DNA of 64,000 bases from Leptospira kemamanensis. GTDB taxonomy: Bacteria; Spirochaetota; Leptospiria; Leptospirales; Leptospiraceae. Position numbers and translations under genes: made by a program. The stretch is taken from positions 80,124-144,123 of the forward strand of contig NZ_RQGG01000029.1 of NCBI RefSeq assembly GCF_004769665.1. The letters are read 5' to 3'. Of this stretch, positions 28,462 to 38,980 are shown piece after piece; position 1 is the first letter of the stretch, and each line of letters opens with the position of its first letter. The notes under the pieces are model-generated. The model was not told the origin of the DNA. It searched no databases and saw nothing but the letters and a program-made list of their open reading frames with translations.

Positions 28462-29367
28462 ATGACACCTAGTTTACAGTCACATATCAATTCCGGAAAA
28501 TCTGTTGAAATTGATGGGCTCAGTTTTTTTTATTTAGAGGAAGGAAAAGGGGATGAAATCATTCTCTTATTACCTGGCTTTTTGACAACTTCGTATAACT
28601 ACCGTAAACTGGTTGAGCTATTATCTACTCATTACCGAGTGATCGCTTTGGATTTTTTAGGAACTGGATTTAGTAGCCGTCCTGACGGACCTTTGTCTCA
28701 CAGATTACAAGCACATTACCTCTCTCCCTTTTTGGAGAAAGTTGTAGGTGATAAAAAAGTACATGTGGTTGCTTTTGATTATGCTTTGCCAATTTTATGT
28801 TTTACCTTTAAGGAACATGCAAACCAATTCAAATCCTTATCAATCTTATGTGGGTTTATGAACTTACCTAAGTTTCGTTTTTATTTCCCATTACATTTTT
28901 TACGTTTGCCAATCATTGGTGAAATTTTTTCTTTTTTGTTTCGCCCACCTCTACTTCGATTTTTTTACAAATGGTTTCTCGTGAAAAAAACACATCATTT
29001 CACAAGTGAATGGGAAAAAACCATGTATCACTTGTTATTTGAAGGAAAAAACCGCAAAAACACATTGGAATTCATTAGAAATGTAGATCGTTCCACCCAT
29101 GCCTTACGCGAAATTGAAGAAGGTGCCAAAAATTTTGTAGGCCTCAGACAAATTTATATTGGAGAAGAAGACTATCGTATTTCTCCCAAACAAACTGAAT
29201 ACATGAAGGAAACACTTCGTACAAGTAGTCTTATTTTTTTGCCTTGTAAACATTTAGCGATGGAAGAATGTCCAACTGTCGTTTATGAAAAACTCCATTA
29301 CTTCGTAGATAGTTTTTCTCATAAAAAAACCAAAACCTTCCACTTTAACAAACAAAACAAGGAATAA
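28462..29367 (+). CDS. Alpha/beta hydrolase with Asp at the nucleophile position
   Basis: A 301-residue alpha/beta-hydrolase. The oxyanion segment [16 protein letters not shown] and the elbow [10 protein letters not shown] align with haloalkane dehalogenases and epoxide hydrolases (HDWG-type), giving Asp rather than Ser as nucleophile. The catalytic His is in [10 protein letters not shown]. The residues that hold halide in dehalogenases (Asn after HG, Trp after the nucleophile) are Phe and Tyr here, so dehalogenation is doubtful and an epoxide-hydrolase-like or other ester activity is possible. It lies three bases after the glmU-like gene and one base before the carboxylase gene. Confidence 0.82.
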   Translation: MTPSLQSHINSGKSVEIDGLSFFYLEEGKGDEIILLLPGFLTTSYNYRKLVELLSTHYRVIALDFLGTGFSSRPDGPLSHRLQAHYLSPFLEKVVGDKKVHVVAFDYALPILCFTFKEHANQFKSLSILCGFMNLPKFRFYFPLHFLRLPIIGEIFSFLFRPPLLRFFYKWFLVKKTHHFTSEWEKTMYHLLFEGKNRKNTLEFIRNVDRSTHALREIEEGAKNFVGLRQIYIGEEDYRISPKQTEYMKETLRTSSLIFLPCKHLAMEECPTVVYEKLHYFVDSFSHKKTKTFHFNKQNKE

Positions 29368-29368
29368 T

Positions 29369-30970
29369 ATGGAACGACTGATCTCTAAAATTAATCCCCT
29401 TTCTTCTGATTTTATTGCTAATCGAACTAAATATTTAGAAACCTTGGTTCCTTTTCGGAAAACCATCGAACAAGTAAAGTTAGGTGGTGGAAAAAAGGCT
29501 CTTGAAAAACACAAAGCAAGAGGGAAATTAACTGCTCGAGAACGAATCGCAGAGCTCATTGATTCAGAAACTGAATTTATGGAAATCTGTGGTCTTGCCG
29601 CAGAAGCAGTGTATCCGGATCCAGTTCCGTCGGCTGGAATCATCACAGGCATCGGAAAAGTAGAAGGGATTGATTGTATGATTGTTGCCAATGATGCAAC
29701 TGTCAAGGGTGGAACTTATTATCCCCTCACCGTCAAAAAACATATCCGTGCCCAAGAAATTGCTGAAAACAATTCCTTACCTTGTATTTATTTGGTGGAT
29801 TCAGGCGGAGCATTTTTGCCGATGCAAGATGAAGTATTTCCTGACAAAGATCATTTTGGAAGGATTTTCTTTAATCAAGCAAGGATGAGTGCAAAAGGTA
29901 TCTCTCAAATAGCAGTAGTTATGGGGTCTTGTACTGCAGGTGGTGCTTATATCCCGGCTATGTCCGATGAATCAGTGATTGTGAAAGGAAATGGAACTAT
30001 TTTTTTAGGTGGCCCTCCTCTTGTGAAAGCAGCTACAGGTGAAGTGGTGACTGGAGAGGAATTGGGTGGTGCTGATGTGCATTGCCGTGTATCGGGTGTT
30101 ACAGATCATTATGCAGAAGATGATTATCATGCACTTGAGATCACACGTTCTATTATCAAAAATTTAAATGCAAAAGAAGTAACGCAAGCTAGAGTGACTG
30201 AAGAACCACTTTATCCTGCGGAAGAAATTTATGGAATCATCGAAAGAGATTCCCGTAAATCTTATGATCCACGAGAAATCATTTCGCGTTTGGTTGATGG
30301 ATCCCGTTTTCATGAATTTAAAAAACTTTATGCAACTACCATTGTAACTGGTTTTGCTGAAGTTTTTGGATTTCCAGTGGGAATCATTGCCAATCATGGA
30401 GTATTGTTTTCTGAGTCGGCCCTTAAGGCATCACATTTCATTGAACTTTGTGACCAAAGACGGATTCCCCTGCTTTTCCTACAAAACATCACAGGGTTTA
30501 TGGTGGGGAAAAAATACGAGAACAATGGGATTGCACGTGACGGAGCGAAAATGGTAAATGCAGTTTCTACCACGACCGTTCCTAAGTTAACGGTTGTTAC
30601 TGGTGGTTCCTATGGGGCTGGCAATTATGGAATGTGTGGTCGTGCTTTTGCTCCTGAATTTTTATGGATGTGGCCCAATGCAAAGATCTCTGTAATGGGT
30701 GGAGAACAAGCTGCGAATGTTTTATGGACAGTCAAAAAAGACCAAAAAGAAGCAGCTGGTGAGCAGTTCCATCCCGATGAGGAAAACAGTTTTAAAAAAC
30801 CAATTTTGGAAGATTATGAGAAAAAATCTTCTGCCGTTTATAGTTCGGCTCGCCTTTGGGATGATGGAATCATAGATCCTGCCGATACGAGAAATGTTCT
30901 AGGAAGAGCCTTATCCATTTTAAGTCGAAGAAAAGAAGAAAGAAAACCGTTCGGTGTCTTTCGAATGTAA
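29369..30970 (+). CDS. Acyl-CoA carboxylase carboxyltransferase (beta) subunit, methylcrotonyl-CoA type
   Basis: A 533-residue crotonase-fold carboxyltransferase. [14 protein letters not shown] at the N-terminus, [35 protein letters not shown] and the C-terminal [16 protein letters not shown] are the hallmarks. The DEVFPD stretch favours methylcrotonyl-CoA carboxylase over propionyl-CoA carboxylase. It transfers CO2 from carboxybiotin to the acyl-CoA in leucine breakdown. The biotin carboxylase (alpha) subunit is not in the neighbourhood, so it must be encoded elsewhere. Confidence 0.9.
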   Translation: MERLISKINPLSSDFIANRTKYLETLVPFRKTIEQVKLGGGKKALEKHKARGKLTARERIAELIDSETEFMEICGLAAEAVYPDPVPSAGIITGIGKVEGIDCMIVANDATVKGGTYYPLTVKKHIRAQEIAENNSLPCIYLVDSGGAFLPMQDEVFPDKDHFGRIFFNQARMSAKGISQIAVVMGSCTAGGAYIPAMSDESVIVKGNGTIFLGGPPLVKAATGEVVTGEELGGADVHCRVSGVTDHYAEDDYHALEITRSIIKNLNAKEVTQARVTEEPLYPAEEIYGIIERDSRKSYDPREIISRLVDGSRFHEFKKLYATTIVTGFAEVFGFPVGIIANHGVLFSESALKASHFIELCDQRRIPLLFLQNITGFMVGKKYENNGIARDGAKMVNAVSTTTVPKLTVVTGGSYGAGNYGMCGRAFAPEFLWMWPNAKISVMGGEQAANVLWTVKKDQKEAAGEQFHPDEENSFKKPILEDYEKKSSAVYSSARLWDDGIIDPADTRNVLGRALSILSRRKEERKPFGVFRM

Positions 30971-31014
30971 TTTTTTTCCTTTTCATTTCCTATTCAGGTG
31001 CAAACGTAAATCAA

Positions 31015-31374
31015 ATGATCATCCGCGAAACGTCATCCGAACAAGTAGTCGTCATCACAATTGAAGGTGAAGTCGATTTGTACAATGCAAAAGAACTCAA
31101 GGATATGTTGGATGACAAAATGCGCAAACACCAATACGAGATCGTGGTGAATTTAGAAAAGGTTCCTTTTATGGATAGCTCCGGGATTGGAACCTTAGTG
31201 ACTGCGATGTACAAACTTAAAAAATACCATGGGAATTTGAAAGTTTGTAGTGTGCATGGTTCTGTTGCCAAAGTGTTTAAGATGACGGGTATGGAAAGCC
31301 ACTTAGAAGTTTTTGAAACAGAAGAGATGGCGGTGCAGTCTCTGATCAGTGAAAGAAATTCCCAATCGGAATGA
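31015..31374 (+). CDS. STAS-domain anti-sigma factor antagonist
   Basis: A 119-residue SpoIIAA/RsbV-type STAS protein. EGEVDLYNAKELKDML is the first strand-helix and VPFMDSSGIGTLV carries the phospho-serine site (about residue 60). It stands 44 bases after the carboxylase gene and converges on the DJ-1 gene. This is the second STAS protein in the window, together with two SpoIIE phosphatases, so partner-switching signalling is prominent. The partner is unknown. Confidence 0.9.
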   Translation: MIIRETSSEQVVVITIEGEVDLYNAKELKDMLDDKMRKHQYEIVVNLEKVPFMDSSGIGTLVTAMYKLKKYHGNLKVCSVHGSVAKVFKMTGMESHLEVFETEEMAVQSLISERNSQSE

Positions 31375-31439
31375 TTGCCGGTCCTAGGATCTCATTTCAA
31401 TTCTACAAGTAGACTCAATTGAATTTCGGAAGTGAACGA

Positions 31440-31997
31440 CTAGGGGAGTAACAATCCTTGTTTCACTCGCTCCATCACTTCTTTTCCTTCGAATAATTCT
31501 AAAAGATACAAAGCAAATTCAAAAGCAGATCCTGGACCAACACTCGTATGAATATGGTTATGCGATTCGATTCGTTTGCCTGTAAATTTGCCTCCTGCAC
31601 CAGGGGCCAAGTCTTCAGTAGAAGGAAAGCTTGTATAGGGATCATCTCCAGAAAGTAAATTGAATTTTCGTAACACTGCAGGTGCCGCACAGATGGCCGC
31701 TATGGTTTTTTTAAAAGAATGGAAAGAATCTAAAATGGATTGGATCTCTGGTTCCGCCATCAGGTTTTTGGTTCCGTTCAGTCCCCCTGGCAAGAGGATG
31801 GCATCGTATTCCTTTGCCTGGATTTCGGAAAACGTTTTGTCAGCGAGGTGAATCGTATGACGAGAAGCAATGATGGGTTCTTTGGATTTACCAATGGAAA
31901 CCACCTCAACATTGCCTCGGCGTAAGACATCAATGAGGATGATGGCTTCCATTTCTTCAAAGCCAGGACAAAGGGGAATCAAAACCTTAGTTGCCAT
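31440..31997 (-). CDS. DJ-1/PfpI family protein
   Basis: A 185-residue DJ-1-type protein. The nucleophile Cys103 is in AAICAAPAVL and the conserved acid is in PGFEEME (residues 11-17). DJ-1-like proteins protect against oxidative or carbonyl stress or act as glyoxalase III or chaperones; the exact activity is unclear. I chose the ATG at 31997, where homology starts (MATKVLIPLCPG). The frame continues upstream to a TTG at 32057 whose first 20 residues look unrelated to the family. It diverges from htrA. Confidence 0.88.
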   Translation of the reverse strand: MATKVLIPLCPGFEEMEAIILIDVLRRGNVEVVSIGKSKEPIIASRHTIHLADKTFSEIQAKEYDAILLPGGLNGTKNLMAEPEIQSILDSFHSFKKTIAAICAAPAVLRKFNLLSGDDPYTSFPSTEDLAPGAGGKFTGKRIESHNHIHTSVGPGSAFEFALYLLELFEGKEVMERVKQGLLLP

Positions 31998-32114
31998 ACT
32001 AAGACTTGTTTGGCTTGTTACAAATTGTTCAAGTTTTTTTGTAAAAAAACGATCCAAAGAATTGGGAACTTTCCCCCCGTTTCGAGGGTCTGATATGATA
32101 GGAGAGAGTGTTCA

Positions 32115-33272
32115 TTGTCTATGACTGAGAAAAAAACGAATCCTTTACGATACATTGCCATCGCGTTTAGTTTTTTATTATTGGGAACCTTTTTGTCTCC
32201 CATTTTAACTTGTGGAAATTCATCTGAAAACCCTTTACAACTCAAAGCCGACGGTGGTGAAAAATTATCACCTGCACAAACGCAAGCTGTTGCCTTAGAA
32301 GATGCTTTCCAAGAAGTATTTGATCGAGTGTCACCGAGTGTGGTTTCCATCGCCACCGAAGGTACGGTCAATGTGCCTTTACATCCCTTTGAATATTTTT
32401 TTGGACCACCGCAAAACCAAAGACGAGGATCACGCCAACAAAAACTTTCTGGACTTGGATCAGGGATTGTCTTAAACGAAGAAGGTTATATCATGACGAA
32501 CCACCATGTTGTGCAAAACATGGATAAGTTTACTGTGAAGTTGAAAAACAAAAGTGAGTATGAAGCAAAACTCATTGGTTCTGATTCCACAGCAGATATC
32601 GCCTTATTAAAAATCAGTGCACCCAAAGGAAGCCTCACTCCAAGCATCATAGGTGATTCGAGCAAAGTGCGTGTAGGAAACTGGGCCATTGCCATCGGTG
32701 CTCCTCTTGGACTCGAACAGTCGTTTACCGTTGGTGTGGTGTCTGCCATCCAAAGGGGAGGACTTGATAAGTCTGGCCTTGCTTACATCCAAACTGATGC
32801 GGCCATCAACCAAGGGAATAGTGGAGGACCACTTCTCAATATCAGAGGAGAGGTGATTGGAATCAACCGAATGATTGTGAGCCAATCCGGTGGTTCGGAT
32901 GGAATTGGATTTGCCATTCCGATCAATGAAGCAAGACGAGTGGTGGAAGAATTAAAAACAAATGGAAAAGTCGCTCGTGCTTGGATTGGGGCAGGTGTGG
33001 ATTATATCAGCGAAAGAGACATTGCCCAATTTGGATTAAAAAACAACCAAGGTGCCATCATCCACCAAATTGTAAAAGGTTCTCCAGCAGACAAAGCAGG
33101 ACTCCAACTCATGGATGTGATCATCGAAATCGAAGGAAAACCAGTGCGAACCCCCGATGAACTTGTTGGTTACATCGTGAATACGAAAATCGGCAAACGA
33201 ATTGAGCTAAAAATCATTCGAAATAAAAATGAAATCTTGACGTCCATCACTCCAGAGAAGAAACCCAATTGA
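32115..33272 (+). CDS. Periplasmic HtrA/DegP-type serine protease
   Basis: A 385-residue protein with an N-terminal membrane anchor or lipoprotein-like signal (residues 13-33, ending LTC). The trypsin-fold protease domain carries the triad His131 (TNHHVV), Asp161 (TADIALL) and Ser236 (GNSGGP). One PDZ domain lies at about 285-375. It would degrade or refold misfolded envelope proteins. The TTG at 32115 lies six to nine bases after GGAGAGAG; the ATG at 32121 is an alternative. The next gene, ruvB, begins one base after the stop. Confidence 0.93.
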   Translation: MSMTEKKTNPLRYIAIAFSFLLLGTFLSPILTCGNSSENPLQLKADGGEKLSPAQTQAVALEDAFQEVFDRVSPSVVSIATEGTVNVPLHPFEYFFGPPQNQRRGSRQQKLSGLGSGIVLNEEGYIMTNHHVVQNMDKFTVKLKNKSEYEAKLIGSDSTADIALLKISAPKGSLTPSIIGDSSKVRVGNWAIAIGAPLGLEQSFTVGVVSAIQRGGLDKSGLAYIQTDAAINQGNSGGPLLNIRGEVIGINRMIVSQSGGSDGIGFAIPINEARRVVEELKTNGKVARAWIGAGVDYISERDIAQFGLKNNQGAIIHQIVKGSPADKAGLQLMDVIIEIEGKPVRTPDELVGYIVNTKIGKRIELKIIRNKNEILTSITPEKKPN

Positions 33273-33273
33273 G

Positions 33274-34299
33274 GTGAGTTTACGAGAAGATTGGATGCAA
33301 GCGGGCGAAGAAGAACCAAACCTTCGCCCCAAAAAACTGTCTGAGTTCATCGGACAAAAAGAGGTATTGGCCAATCTCTCGGTCTATGTCGAAGCGGCAC
33401 GCAAACGAAAAAGCCCACTCGACCATGTGCTCATTTCGGGCCCACCAGGCCTTGGCAAAACCACTTTGGCCAATATCATCGCCAATGAGCTGGCAGTGGC
33501 CTTCACACCCACATCGGCACCTGCCATTTCAAAGGGAGCAGACCTCGTAAGGTTTCTCACCTTACTCAAAACCAATGAAGTTCTTTTCATAGATGAGATC
33601 CATGGGTTTATCAAAAAACAGGAAGAGTTATTGTATCCTGCCATGGAGAACTTTTTTGTCGATCTCGTGGTAGGGGAAGGTGTGACGGCCAATGCTCTGC
33701 AAATCCAACTCCAACCCTTTACCCTAGTGGGTGCAACCACAAGGTCTGGGCTTGTGAGCGATCCACTCAAATCCCGATTTGGGATCCATCTCAAATTGGA
33801 TTTTTATACGGATGAAGAAATGCAAATCATCGTGGACCGATCAGCCAAATTACTTGGTGTGGATTTGGGAGAAGGGGTTGCCATGGAAGTGGGCAAACGC
33901 AGTCGTAAAACTCCAAGGATTGCCAACCACCTTTTGAAGCGAGTGCGTGATTTTGCCGAAGTCAATAATGAAACTTCTGTTAGTCTAAAGACCTGCCGTT
34001 ATGCATTTGATCGGATGGGTGTGGACCATTTGGGACTCGATGCGGTTGACAGACAAATTTTAGATATCCTCATCTCTCGGTATGGGGGGGGTCCTGTGGG
34101 CATCAAACCCATTGCTGTGGTTCTCGGAGAAGAAGAACGAACCATCGAGGACACCTACGAACCATTTCTTGTGCGAGTGGGCCTCATTGATCGCACCCCA
34201 CAAGGCCGTGTGGCTACGAAAAAAGCTTACGAACATTTGGGACTTCCGTATCTTGGAAATACGGGAGAAAATCGTGAAAATGGCCCCACTCTCTTTTGA
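33274..34299 (+). CDS. ruvB: Holliday junction branch-migration helicase RuvB
   Basis: A 341-residue AAA+ ATPase that drives branch migration with Ruv[19 protein letters not shown] at the start, Walker [10 protein letters not shown], Walker [10 protein letters not shown], sensor GATTRSGL and the winged-helix C-terminus ([18 protein letters not shown]) are all present. The start is GTG at 33274. ruvA and ruvC are not adjacent. It overlaps the TonB-like gene by about 26 bases. Confidence 0.97.
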   Translation: MSLREDWMQAGEEEPNLRPKKLSEFIGQKEVLANLSVYVEAARKRKSPLDHVLISGPPGLGKTTLANIIANELAVAFTPTSAPAISKGADLVRFLTLLKTNEVLFIDEIHGFIKKQEELLYPAMENFFVDLVVGEGVTANALQIQLQPFTLVGATTRSGLVSDPLKSRFGIHLKLDFYTDEEMQIIVDRSAKLLGVDLGEGVAMEVGKRSRKTPRIANHLLKRVRDFAEVNNETSVSLKTCRYAFDRMGVDHLGLDAVDRQILDILISRYGGGPVGIKPIAVVLGEEERTIEDTYEPFLVRVGLIDRTPQGRVATKKAYEHLGLPYLGNTGENRENGPTLF

Positions 34300-35194
34300 T
34301 TTCCGATTACCCGAAAAAGAAGAAGGGGAGAAACGTCTTTTTTTCGCCTTCACCTTTGTCATTTTAATCTCCTCCTTTTTTTTGGCTCACCTCATCACGC
34401 GGAATATGTTGTGGAAGATGTGGGCAGAAGAACAGGCACAAGATTCGCTCGCTCCAGCGGAAAAAGAAAAAATTTACGAAGTCTTAGTAGAACAACAGTT
34501 CATCAATCCTGATAAAAAGGATGAATACAAAGCATTGTCCAACAAAGACTCGTCAGGTGGTGGTGGGGTCACTGAAAAACAAGGATTCCATACTCTCACA
34601 CAGTTTCATGAATTTGTGATGGGAAGTTCTGCCTCTACACCGAGTAAAGCGCAACCCAAGTCGGAAGAAACAAAAGAAGATGATATTTTTGAATTTGGAA
34701 TTTTTAAAGCAGATCCCAAAACCAATTCGAATGCACAGGAGAGTCCTAACCAGTCAGCAAGTGCAGGTCAGATGACAAAAATTCCTGTTAACTATCGTTT
34801 CCAACAAGACTTTTTATTTCGCTGGGACGGAGCAAAAGCTCTCACCATTCCTACCAAAGAACTCGCAGGTTATTATTACTTCAAAAACATGTTAAAACGC
34901 ATTGAGGAATCCTTTGCCCCTCCTGGTGGCGGAAACTATGCATACCGAGATATGGCTGGTATTGTCGCAAGAGAAGGAATCAAATCAGGGGAAACCAAAG
35001 TTTTATTTATGTTAAGCGAACAAGGCCAAGTTCTCGATGTGCGTCTTGTTTCTTCCCAAGGACAAATGGTGGTCGACCAAGCTTGTATGGATTCCATTCG
35101 AGGTCAAAATTTTGGTCCCGTTCCCGAAGAAGTAAAGGCCAAAGGTTTGATCTTTGGCATCAATTTTATCTTCCCTGGCATGTATTACCGTTAA
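34274..35194 (+). CDS. TonB-family energy transducer-like protein
   Basis: About 306 residues. A single N-terminal transmembrane helix (about 24-43) is followed by a long polar periplasmic spacer (about 50-180, rich in Ser, Lys and Gln) and a C-terminal domain (about 230-306). [22 protein letters not shown] followed by a [16 protein letters not shown] segment matches the TonB C-terminal fold that touches receptor TonB boxes. The spacer lacks the Pro-rich repeats of classical TonB. GTG at 34274 fits the GGGAG site; ATG at 34280 is an alternative. ExbB/ExbD are not adjacent. Confidence 0.8.
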   Translation: MKMAPLSFDFRLPEKEEGEKRLFFAFTFVILISSFFLAHLITRNMLWKMWAEEQAQDSLAPAEKEKIYEVLVEQQFINPDKKDEYKALSNKDSSGGGGVTEKQGFHTLTQFHEFVMGSSASTPSKAQPKSEETKEDDIFEFGIFKADPKTNSNAQESPNQSASAGQMTKIPVNYRFQQDFLFRWDGAKALTIPTKELAGYYYFKNMLKRIEESFAPPGGGNYAYRDMAGIVAREGIKSGETKVLFMLSEQGQVLDVRLVSSQGQMVVDQACMDSIRGQNFGPVPEEVKAKGLIFGINFIFPGMYYR

Positions 35195-35298
35195 AACCTT
35201 CCTTTCGTTTTTACCCACCCAATCCATCTGAAATTCTTTCTTACGAAGAAGGAAACAATCCAACCTACATCATGATTTGCTTTTTATCAAACTGGTCA

Positions 35299-35613
35299 TT
35301 ATGGTTCATTAACTAAAGTACAACCATATTCTTTGGATTGGAATTTGGCTGTATTTGTTTTCCCAAGTCCTTTGACAGTTACCAATTGATTGTCTTTGTC
35401 GAGTTTGAATTCTGTGATGGGAACCCACTGTCTGGCAAAATCATGGCACTGTTCTTCTGATAACTCCATCACGAAGTAACAACTACAATATTCTTTGGAA
35501 TAAAAACTAGAGATGATGGAAGGAAAACTAGAGAGATGTTTCCAATTCCACTGTGCCCAAAACAACAAAAGTAAAAATAATAAAGACAAAAGAACAGAGA
35601 TTTTACGTTTCAT
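35299..35613 (-). CDS. Small exported or membrane-anchored hypothetical protein
   Basis: A 104-residue protein of unknown function. Residues 5-20 are a strong hydrophobic signal or anchor. The remainder has a CSCYF pair, a further Cys in EEQCHDF and one near the C-terminus, suggesting disulfides outside the cytoplasm. It lies four bases downstream of the serine-hydrolase lipoprotein gene. No motif is recognised. Confidence 0.7.
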   Translation of the reverse strand: MKRKISVLLSLLFLLLLFWAQWNWKHLSSFPSIISSFYSKEYCSCYFVMELSEEQCHDFARQWVPITEFKLDKDNQLVTVKGLGKTNTAKFQSKEYGCTLVNEP

Positions 35614-35617
35614 ATAC

Positions 35618-36799
35618 TTACCGAATCACCGATTCCTTTACTAATTTTAAAAAATCATTTTTGATAAATGCCTTTTCCCGATCATCTCCAAAGCGAACGA
35701 TGATAAGATCCAAACTAGGAATCACATACATCATTTGTCCCCAATGCCCAAGAGCAGCGAACGTATCCTTCGGAGCATCTGGCCATGGTTCATGGATTCC
35801 TCTGTCTGGAACACCTGTGTTTGCATACCAATGGGCTGTATAATTATCCTGAGATAGATCATCTGAATAAGGAGTGGTTTTGTATCCAGGTGCTGGGGTT
35901 CTTGTGAAATTCACCCATCCTTCCGGTAACATCCGTTCTCCGTTCCAAACACCATCGTTTAAGTATAGATATCCAATTTTTGCTAAGTCTCTTGCGGTCA
36001 GATACAAATAAGAGGATCCAACGTAAGTACCAGATCCATCTCTCTCAAAGGTAACATTCGAAATCCCTAATGGTTTAAAGATTTTTTCAAACGGAAGTTT
36101 GTCGTATTCTTCTTTGCCGTATACTTTTTTTAGAATTGCAGAAAGGATATTGGTATCACAACTCGAGTAATACACTTGGGTTCCTGGTTCTGCTCGTAAG
36201 GGAAGATTGGCACAAAAATTTCCCATATCTGCTCTCCCTCTTGTATACAACATGGCGATGACAGAAGACTTTAATGGTCCACTTTCATACCCTTCCTCTG
36301 CCGCAAGTCCCGAAGACATATTTAACAAATGACGGATGGTGATTTTTTTATGGGATTCGTCGCGGCTCAGTGGTTCGTAGTGATAATACCCTGGGTCATC
36401 TAATTTGATGAGTCCTTCTTTGACCGCAATCCCATACATGGTTTGTAATACACTTTTTGTCACCGACCAAGTGAGGTGTACTTTTTCTTCATTAAAATTA
36501 CGAGCGTAATTTTCATAAATGAGTTTTCCATTTCGAAGGATCAAAAGGCCATCTGTCCTTCTTCCTTTGCGGTCTGTTTCATCACCCGTACGAGTGAATG
36601 CATATTCTTCCACTAATTTGAGTTTTGCGGAGGAGACACCCACAGATTCAGGAGTCACAACTTTCCAATTTGGAATTGGCCATTCTGGTTTTAATCGTTT
36701 TGGCAGTGGTACAACATTTACTTCTCCACCAAAGGGAGAGAGATCCTTTCCACATTGGATTGTAAAAAGAACAAAGATGAATATTGATATATGTTTCAT
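35618..36799 (-). CDS. Beta-lactamase-fold serine hydrolase lipoprotein
   Basis: A 393-residue protein with a lipoprotein signal (Cys16 in FTIQC). The catalytic motif WSVTKSV gives Ser112 and Lys115; YYSSCDT occupies the Tyr motif and GHWGQ the third motif. Family members are esterases, D-amino acid peptidases or penicillin-binding-like enzymes. Unlike the tandem protein at 1831, the single domain has all catalytic elements. It probably acts in the envelope. It is preceded by sufE on the same strand with a 73-base gap. Confidence 0.85.
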   Translation of the reverse strand: MKHISIFIFVLFTIQCGKDLSPFGGEVNVVPLPKRLKPEWPIPNWKVVTPESVGVSSAKLKLVEEYAFTRTGDETDRKGRRTDGLLILRNGKLIYENYARNFNEEKVHLTWSVTKSVLQTMYGIAVKEGLIKLDDPGYYHYEPLSRDESHKKITIRHLLNMSSGLAAEEGYESGPLKSSVIAMLYTRGRADMGNFCANLPLRAEPGTQVYYSSCDTNILSAILKKVYGKEEYDKLPFEKIFKPLGISNVTFERDGSGTYVGSSYLYLTARDLAKIGYLYLNDGVWNGERMLPEGWVNFTRTPAPGYKTTPYSDDLSQDNYTAHWYANTGVPDRGIHEPWPDAPKDTFAALGHWGQMMYVIPSLDLIIVRFGDDREKAFIKNDFLKLVKESVIR

Positions 36800-36872
36800 A
36801 GAATTCCCAAGGATGATTCGAAAGAGAATTCTAATCAGAGAAAATGACTTTGCAAAGGAAAAAAGGAAAAGC

Positions 36873-37286
36873 TTATACTTTTTCTGCGTATCCCTTTAGT
36901 TTTTGTACCATAGAAAAGAGACCATTTCGCCGTGATATGGATAAAAACTTTGCAAGGCCCACTTCTTCTATAAAACCAAGGGAGGCATTTGCTATATCTT
37001 CTGGACTTTGTCCCGAAAACACGCGTATAAGAATGGCAATGAGTCCTTTGGTAAGAGCAGTGTCACTATCTGCATCAAACTCTAATTTTCCTTCAGTGAG
37101 TTTCGGTGCGACCCAAACACGGGACTGGCAACCTGGTACCAAATATTCTTCTGTTCGTTTTTCATTGGGAAAGGGTGGTAACTCTTCACCTAACTCGATT
37201 AAATACTGAAATTTTTCTTCCCAGTCAGTGAGTTCGGAAAACTCAGCGATGATTTCTTTTTGGATTTCTTCAATGTTTTGTTTCAT
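36873..37286 (-). CDS. sufE: SufE-family Fe-S cluster sulfur-transfer protein
   Basis: A 137-residue SufE domain protein. The sulfur-acceptor Cys53 is in [11 protein letters not shown], and the N-terminal [17 protein letters not shown] segment is characteristic. It accepts persulfide from SufS and passes it to the SUF scaffold. The start overlaps the preceding lipoprotein gene by 17 bases. Other suf genes are not in the window. Confidence 0.92.
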   Translation of the reverse strand: MKQNIEEIQKEIIAEFSELTDWEEKFQYLIELGEELPPFPNEKRTEEYLVPGCQSRVWVAPKLTEGKLEFDADSDTALTKGLIAILIRVFSGQSPEDIANASLGFIEEVGLAKFLSISRRNGLFSMVQKLKGYAEKV

Positions 37287-37716
37287 CTTTAGAATTTCCT
37301 TTTGGGATTTCAGCGAACTTGTCTTTTTTTCTCATATAAAACTGATTGAAGTTAGACTGGGATAGGTTTTTGATTTCGACTCGGTTGATTGTAGAAACTG
37401 TTAACTCATATAAATCTTCATTTTTATAAAAAAAATAATCCATCCGCAATTTTTCATCTAAGGAATACTCGACATCATTCCAAATTAATTTTTTTGCCTC
37501 AAAGTCTACATACAAACATTCAGGTGGTTTTACCAATACATAACAAAACTCACCTGGTTTTGGAACTCCTTTGTAAAAAAGGCCACAACCAAAATTAAAA
37601 CAAAAACCTAGTCCGATCGAAAGGATAACAAGGAATCTACGAAGGGATTTGGATCTAGGTCCAGAAAAAAATTCTTTGAAATTTGAATTCTTTAATGTAA
37701 CTGCAAAAGTTCTCAT
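37270..37716 (-). CDS. Hypothetical lipoprotein
   Basis: A 148-residue protein of unknown function. A basic N-terminal region precedes a hydrophobic stretch (about 28-43) ending CFNFGC, a probable lipobox. The mature part is about 105 residues, with Lys-rich charged ends. It overlaps the upstream membrane protein gene by four bases and sufE by 17. An inner Met or alternative start could shorten the unusually long n-region. Confidence 0.65.
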   Translation of the reverse strand: MRTFAVTLKNSNFKEFFSGPRSKSLRRFLVILSIGLGFCFNFGCGLFYKGVPKPGEFCYVLVKPPECLYVDFEAKKLIWNDVEYSLDEKLRMDYFFYKNEDLYELTVSTINRVEIKNLSQSNFNQFYMRKKDKFAEIPKGNSKDETKH

Positions 37717-38729
37717 TCTTTTTTATCCAAAGACAAATCCAATTTTGTTTTGAGACCTGGTTTTTCTTTGATGAACTTTGCTATCAAAAGGGGGATCTCT
37801 GAATTCTTTTTACCAGTGGAAAGATAAAATTCTTCTAAGAGATCAATTCCTTTTTGAGATAAGTTTTGCAAATGAAAGATGGTTGCTTCGGTGATGATGG
37901 ATGTTTCTGTGATGGTATCAGGATTTGTAGTTTTGGCTTGTCTGAGAAGTGACAAAGCACCCACATAATCTTTTTTATAATACTTTCCGAGACCTCGTAA
38001 AAAGTTTTCTTCTCTCGGTGTAAATTGAATTCCCAATTTGTAATTTGGATCTTTAGTGATGGTAATGAGTTTATCTAAACCTGTTGCATCACCAGCTAAC
38101 ATTGTATTGAAGGTTAATAACCAAATATAAACGGATTGTAATTCCACGGAAAGTTTTGACCTGTCAATGTTTCCGTATTCTTGGATCAATACTTGAGGGC
38201 GTTTGACACTGCGATGGGTTTCTCCCAAAAACAATAATACTAAATTGTTTTCCCAATCCGTAAAAGGGGAGGAGGCATAAGACTCAGCAGTCCTTGCATT
38301 CCAAAAAATGGAATCCAAAGTGGATTCGGCTAAAACAGAGCTACCTATGAATTCTCGGAAGGGGGAACCTAAATGTAAAATCAAACTGTCATGGTCAAAT
38401 TGAATTCCCAAACGGCTTAAATTCCAAAACAAACTGCGCCCTATCAAATGATAGGCAATCGGATCGGTTGGGTCTTTTTCCGAATAGGTGATGGCGATGG
38501 CTTGGAAATCTTCGATTTCCTTTTCTTTGAGGTTTCCCGATTTCCAAAGTTCAATGGTTTTTTCTTTGGTCTTTTCTGCTCGTACGCTTTGGTCTTTCGC
38601 AAAAAGAAAATAAATTTCTTTTCTATAGGTAAACCCTAAAGCGGAGAGGCCAAGCGCTAAAACCAATAAAAATAGCGGTGCCTTTGATTTCTTCTTTCTA
38701 TGCGGTTCGTACCGAGAGTAAATCGCCAT
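37713..38729 (-). CDS. Membrane-anchored TPR-like hypothetical protein
   Basis: A 338-residue protein. I chose the ATG at 38729 (MAIYSRYEPHRKKK) because it leads directly into a single transmembrane helix (about 16-35). The frame is open to 39023, but that Ser-rich extension overlaps the zinc-ribbon gene on the other strand and reads as non-coding. The rest is helical, with repeats resembling TPR (EDFQAIAITYSEKDPTDPIAYHLIG and similar). It is probably a periplasmic scaffold. No named family. Confidence 0.7.
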   Translation of the reverse strand: MAIYSRYEPHRKKKSKAPLFLLVLALGLSALGFTYRKEIYFLFAKDQSVRAEKTKEKTIELWKSGNLKEKEIEDFQAIAITYSEKDPTDPIAYHLIGRSLFWNLSRLGIQFDHDSLILHLGSPFREFIGSSVLAESTLDSIFWNARTAESYASSPFTDWENNLVLLFLGETHRSVKRPQVLIQEYGNIDRSKLSVELQSVYIWLLTFNTMLAGDATGLDKLITITKDPNYKLGIQFTPREENFLRGLGKYYKKDYVGALSLLRQAKTTNPDTITETSIITEATIFHLQNLSQKGIDLLEEFYLSTGKKNSEIPLLIAKFIKEKPGLKTKLDLSLDKKE

Positions 38730-38799
38730 CGTTTGATCCCATTTTTTTTTGCCCTCCCCACTTGACACGGCTTTTTCTTTGTGATTTAGTGAGAAGGGT

Positions 38800-38979
38800 A
38801 TGGAAGATGACTTTTTAGATGATGACGAATTCGACGCAGAGAGCCTAAACGAAGACGTTGTAACATATGCTTGTGAAGACTGTGACCATCGTTGGGAAGC
38901 GGAAGGTGAGGATGAATACCTCGATTCATGGGAATTGATCTGCCCGATGTGTGGATCAGCCAATATTACCGAACTATAA
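38800..38979 (+). CDS. Small acidic zinc-ribbon protein (59 aa)
   Basis: Starts ATG at 38800 after a GAAGGG site and stops TAA at 38979. The product has a very acidic N-terminus (about half Asp/Glu in the first 20 residues) and two Cys pairs, CEDC (25-28) and CPMC (48-51), with the spacing of a rubredoxin-like zinc ribbon. Such proteins bind zinc and nucleic acids or partners. The downstream gene begins within two bases. Function unknown; coding status is supported by the motif, ribosome-binding site and codon pattern. Confidence 0.72.
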   Translation: MEDDFLDDDEFDAESLNEDVVTYACEDCDHRWEAEGEDEYLDSWELICPMCGSANITEL

Positions 38980-38980
38980 T

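Noticed and set aside
34082..34273. Upstream extension of the TonB-like frame to an ATG at 34082
   Set aside because: It lies inside ruvB, which is strongly coding in another frame, and the TonB-like protein starts naturally at 34274 or 34280.
38762..38790. TTGACA with TTTAGT 17 bases later as the promoter of the zinc-ribbon gene
   Set aside because: The predicted transcript start would fall just before the ATG, leaving no room for the ribosome-binding site.
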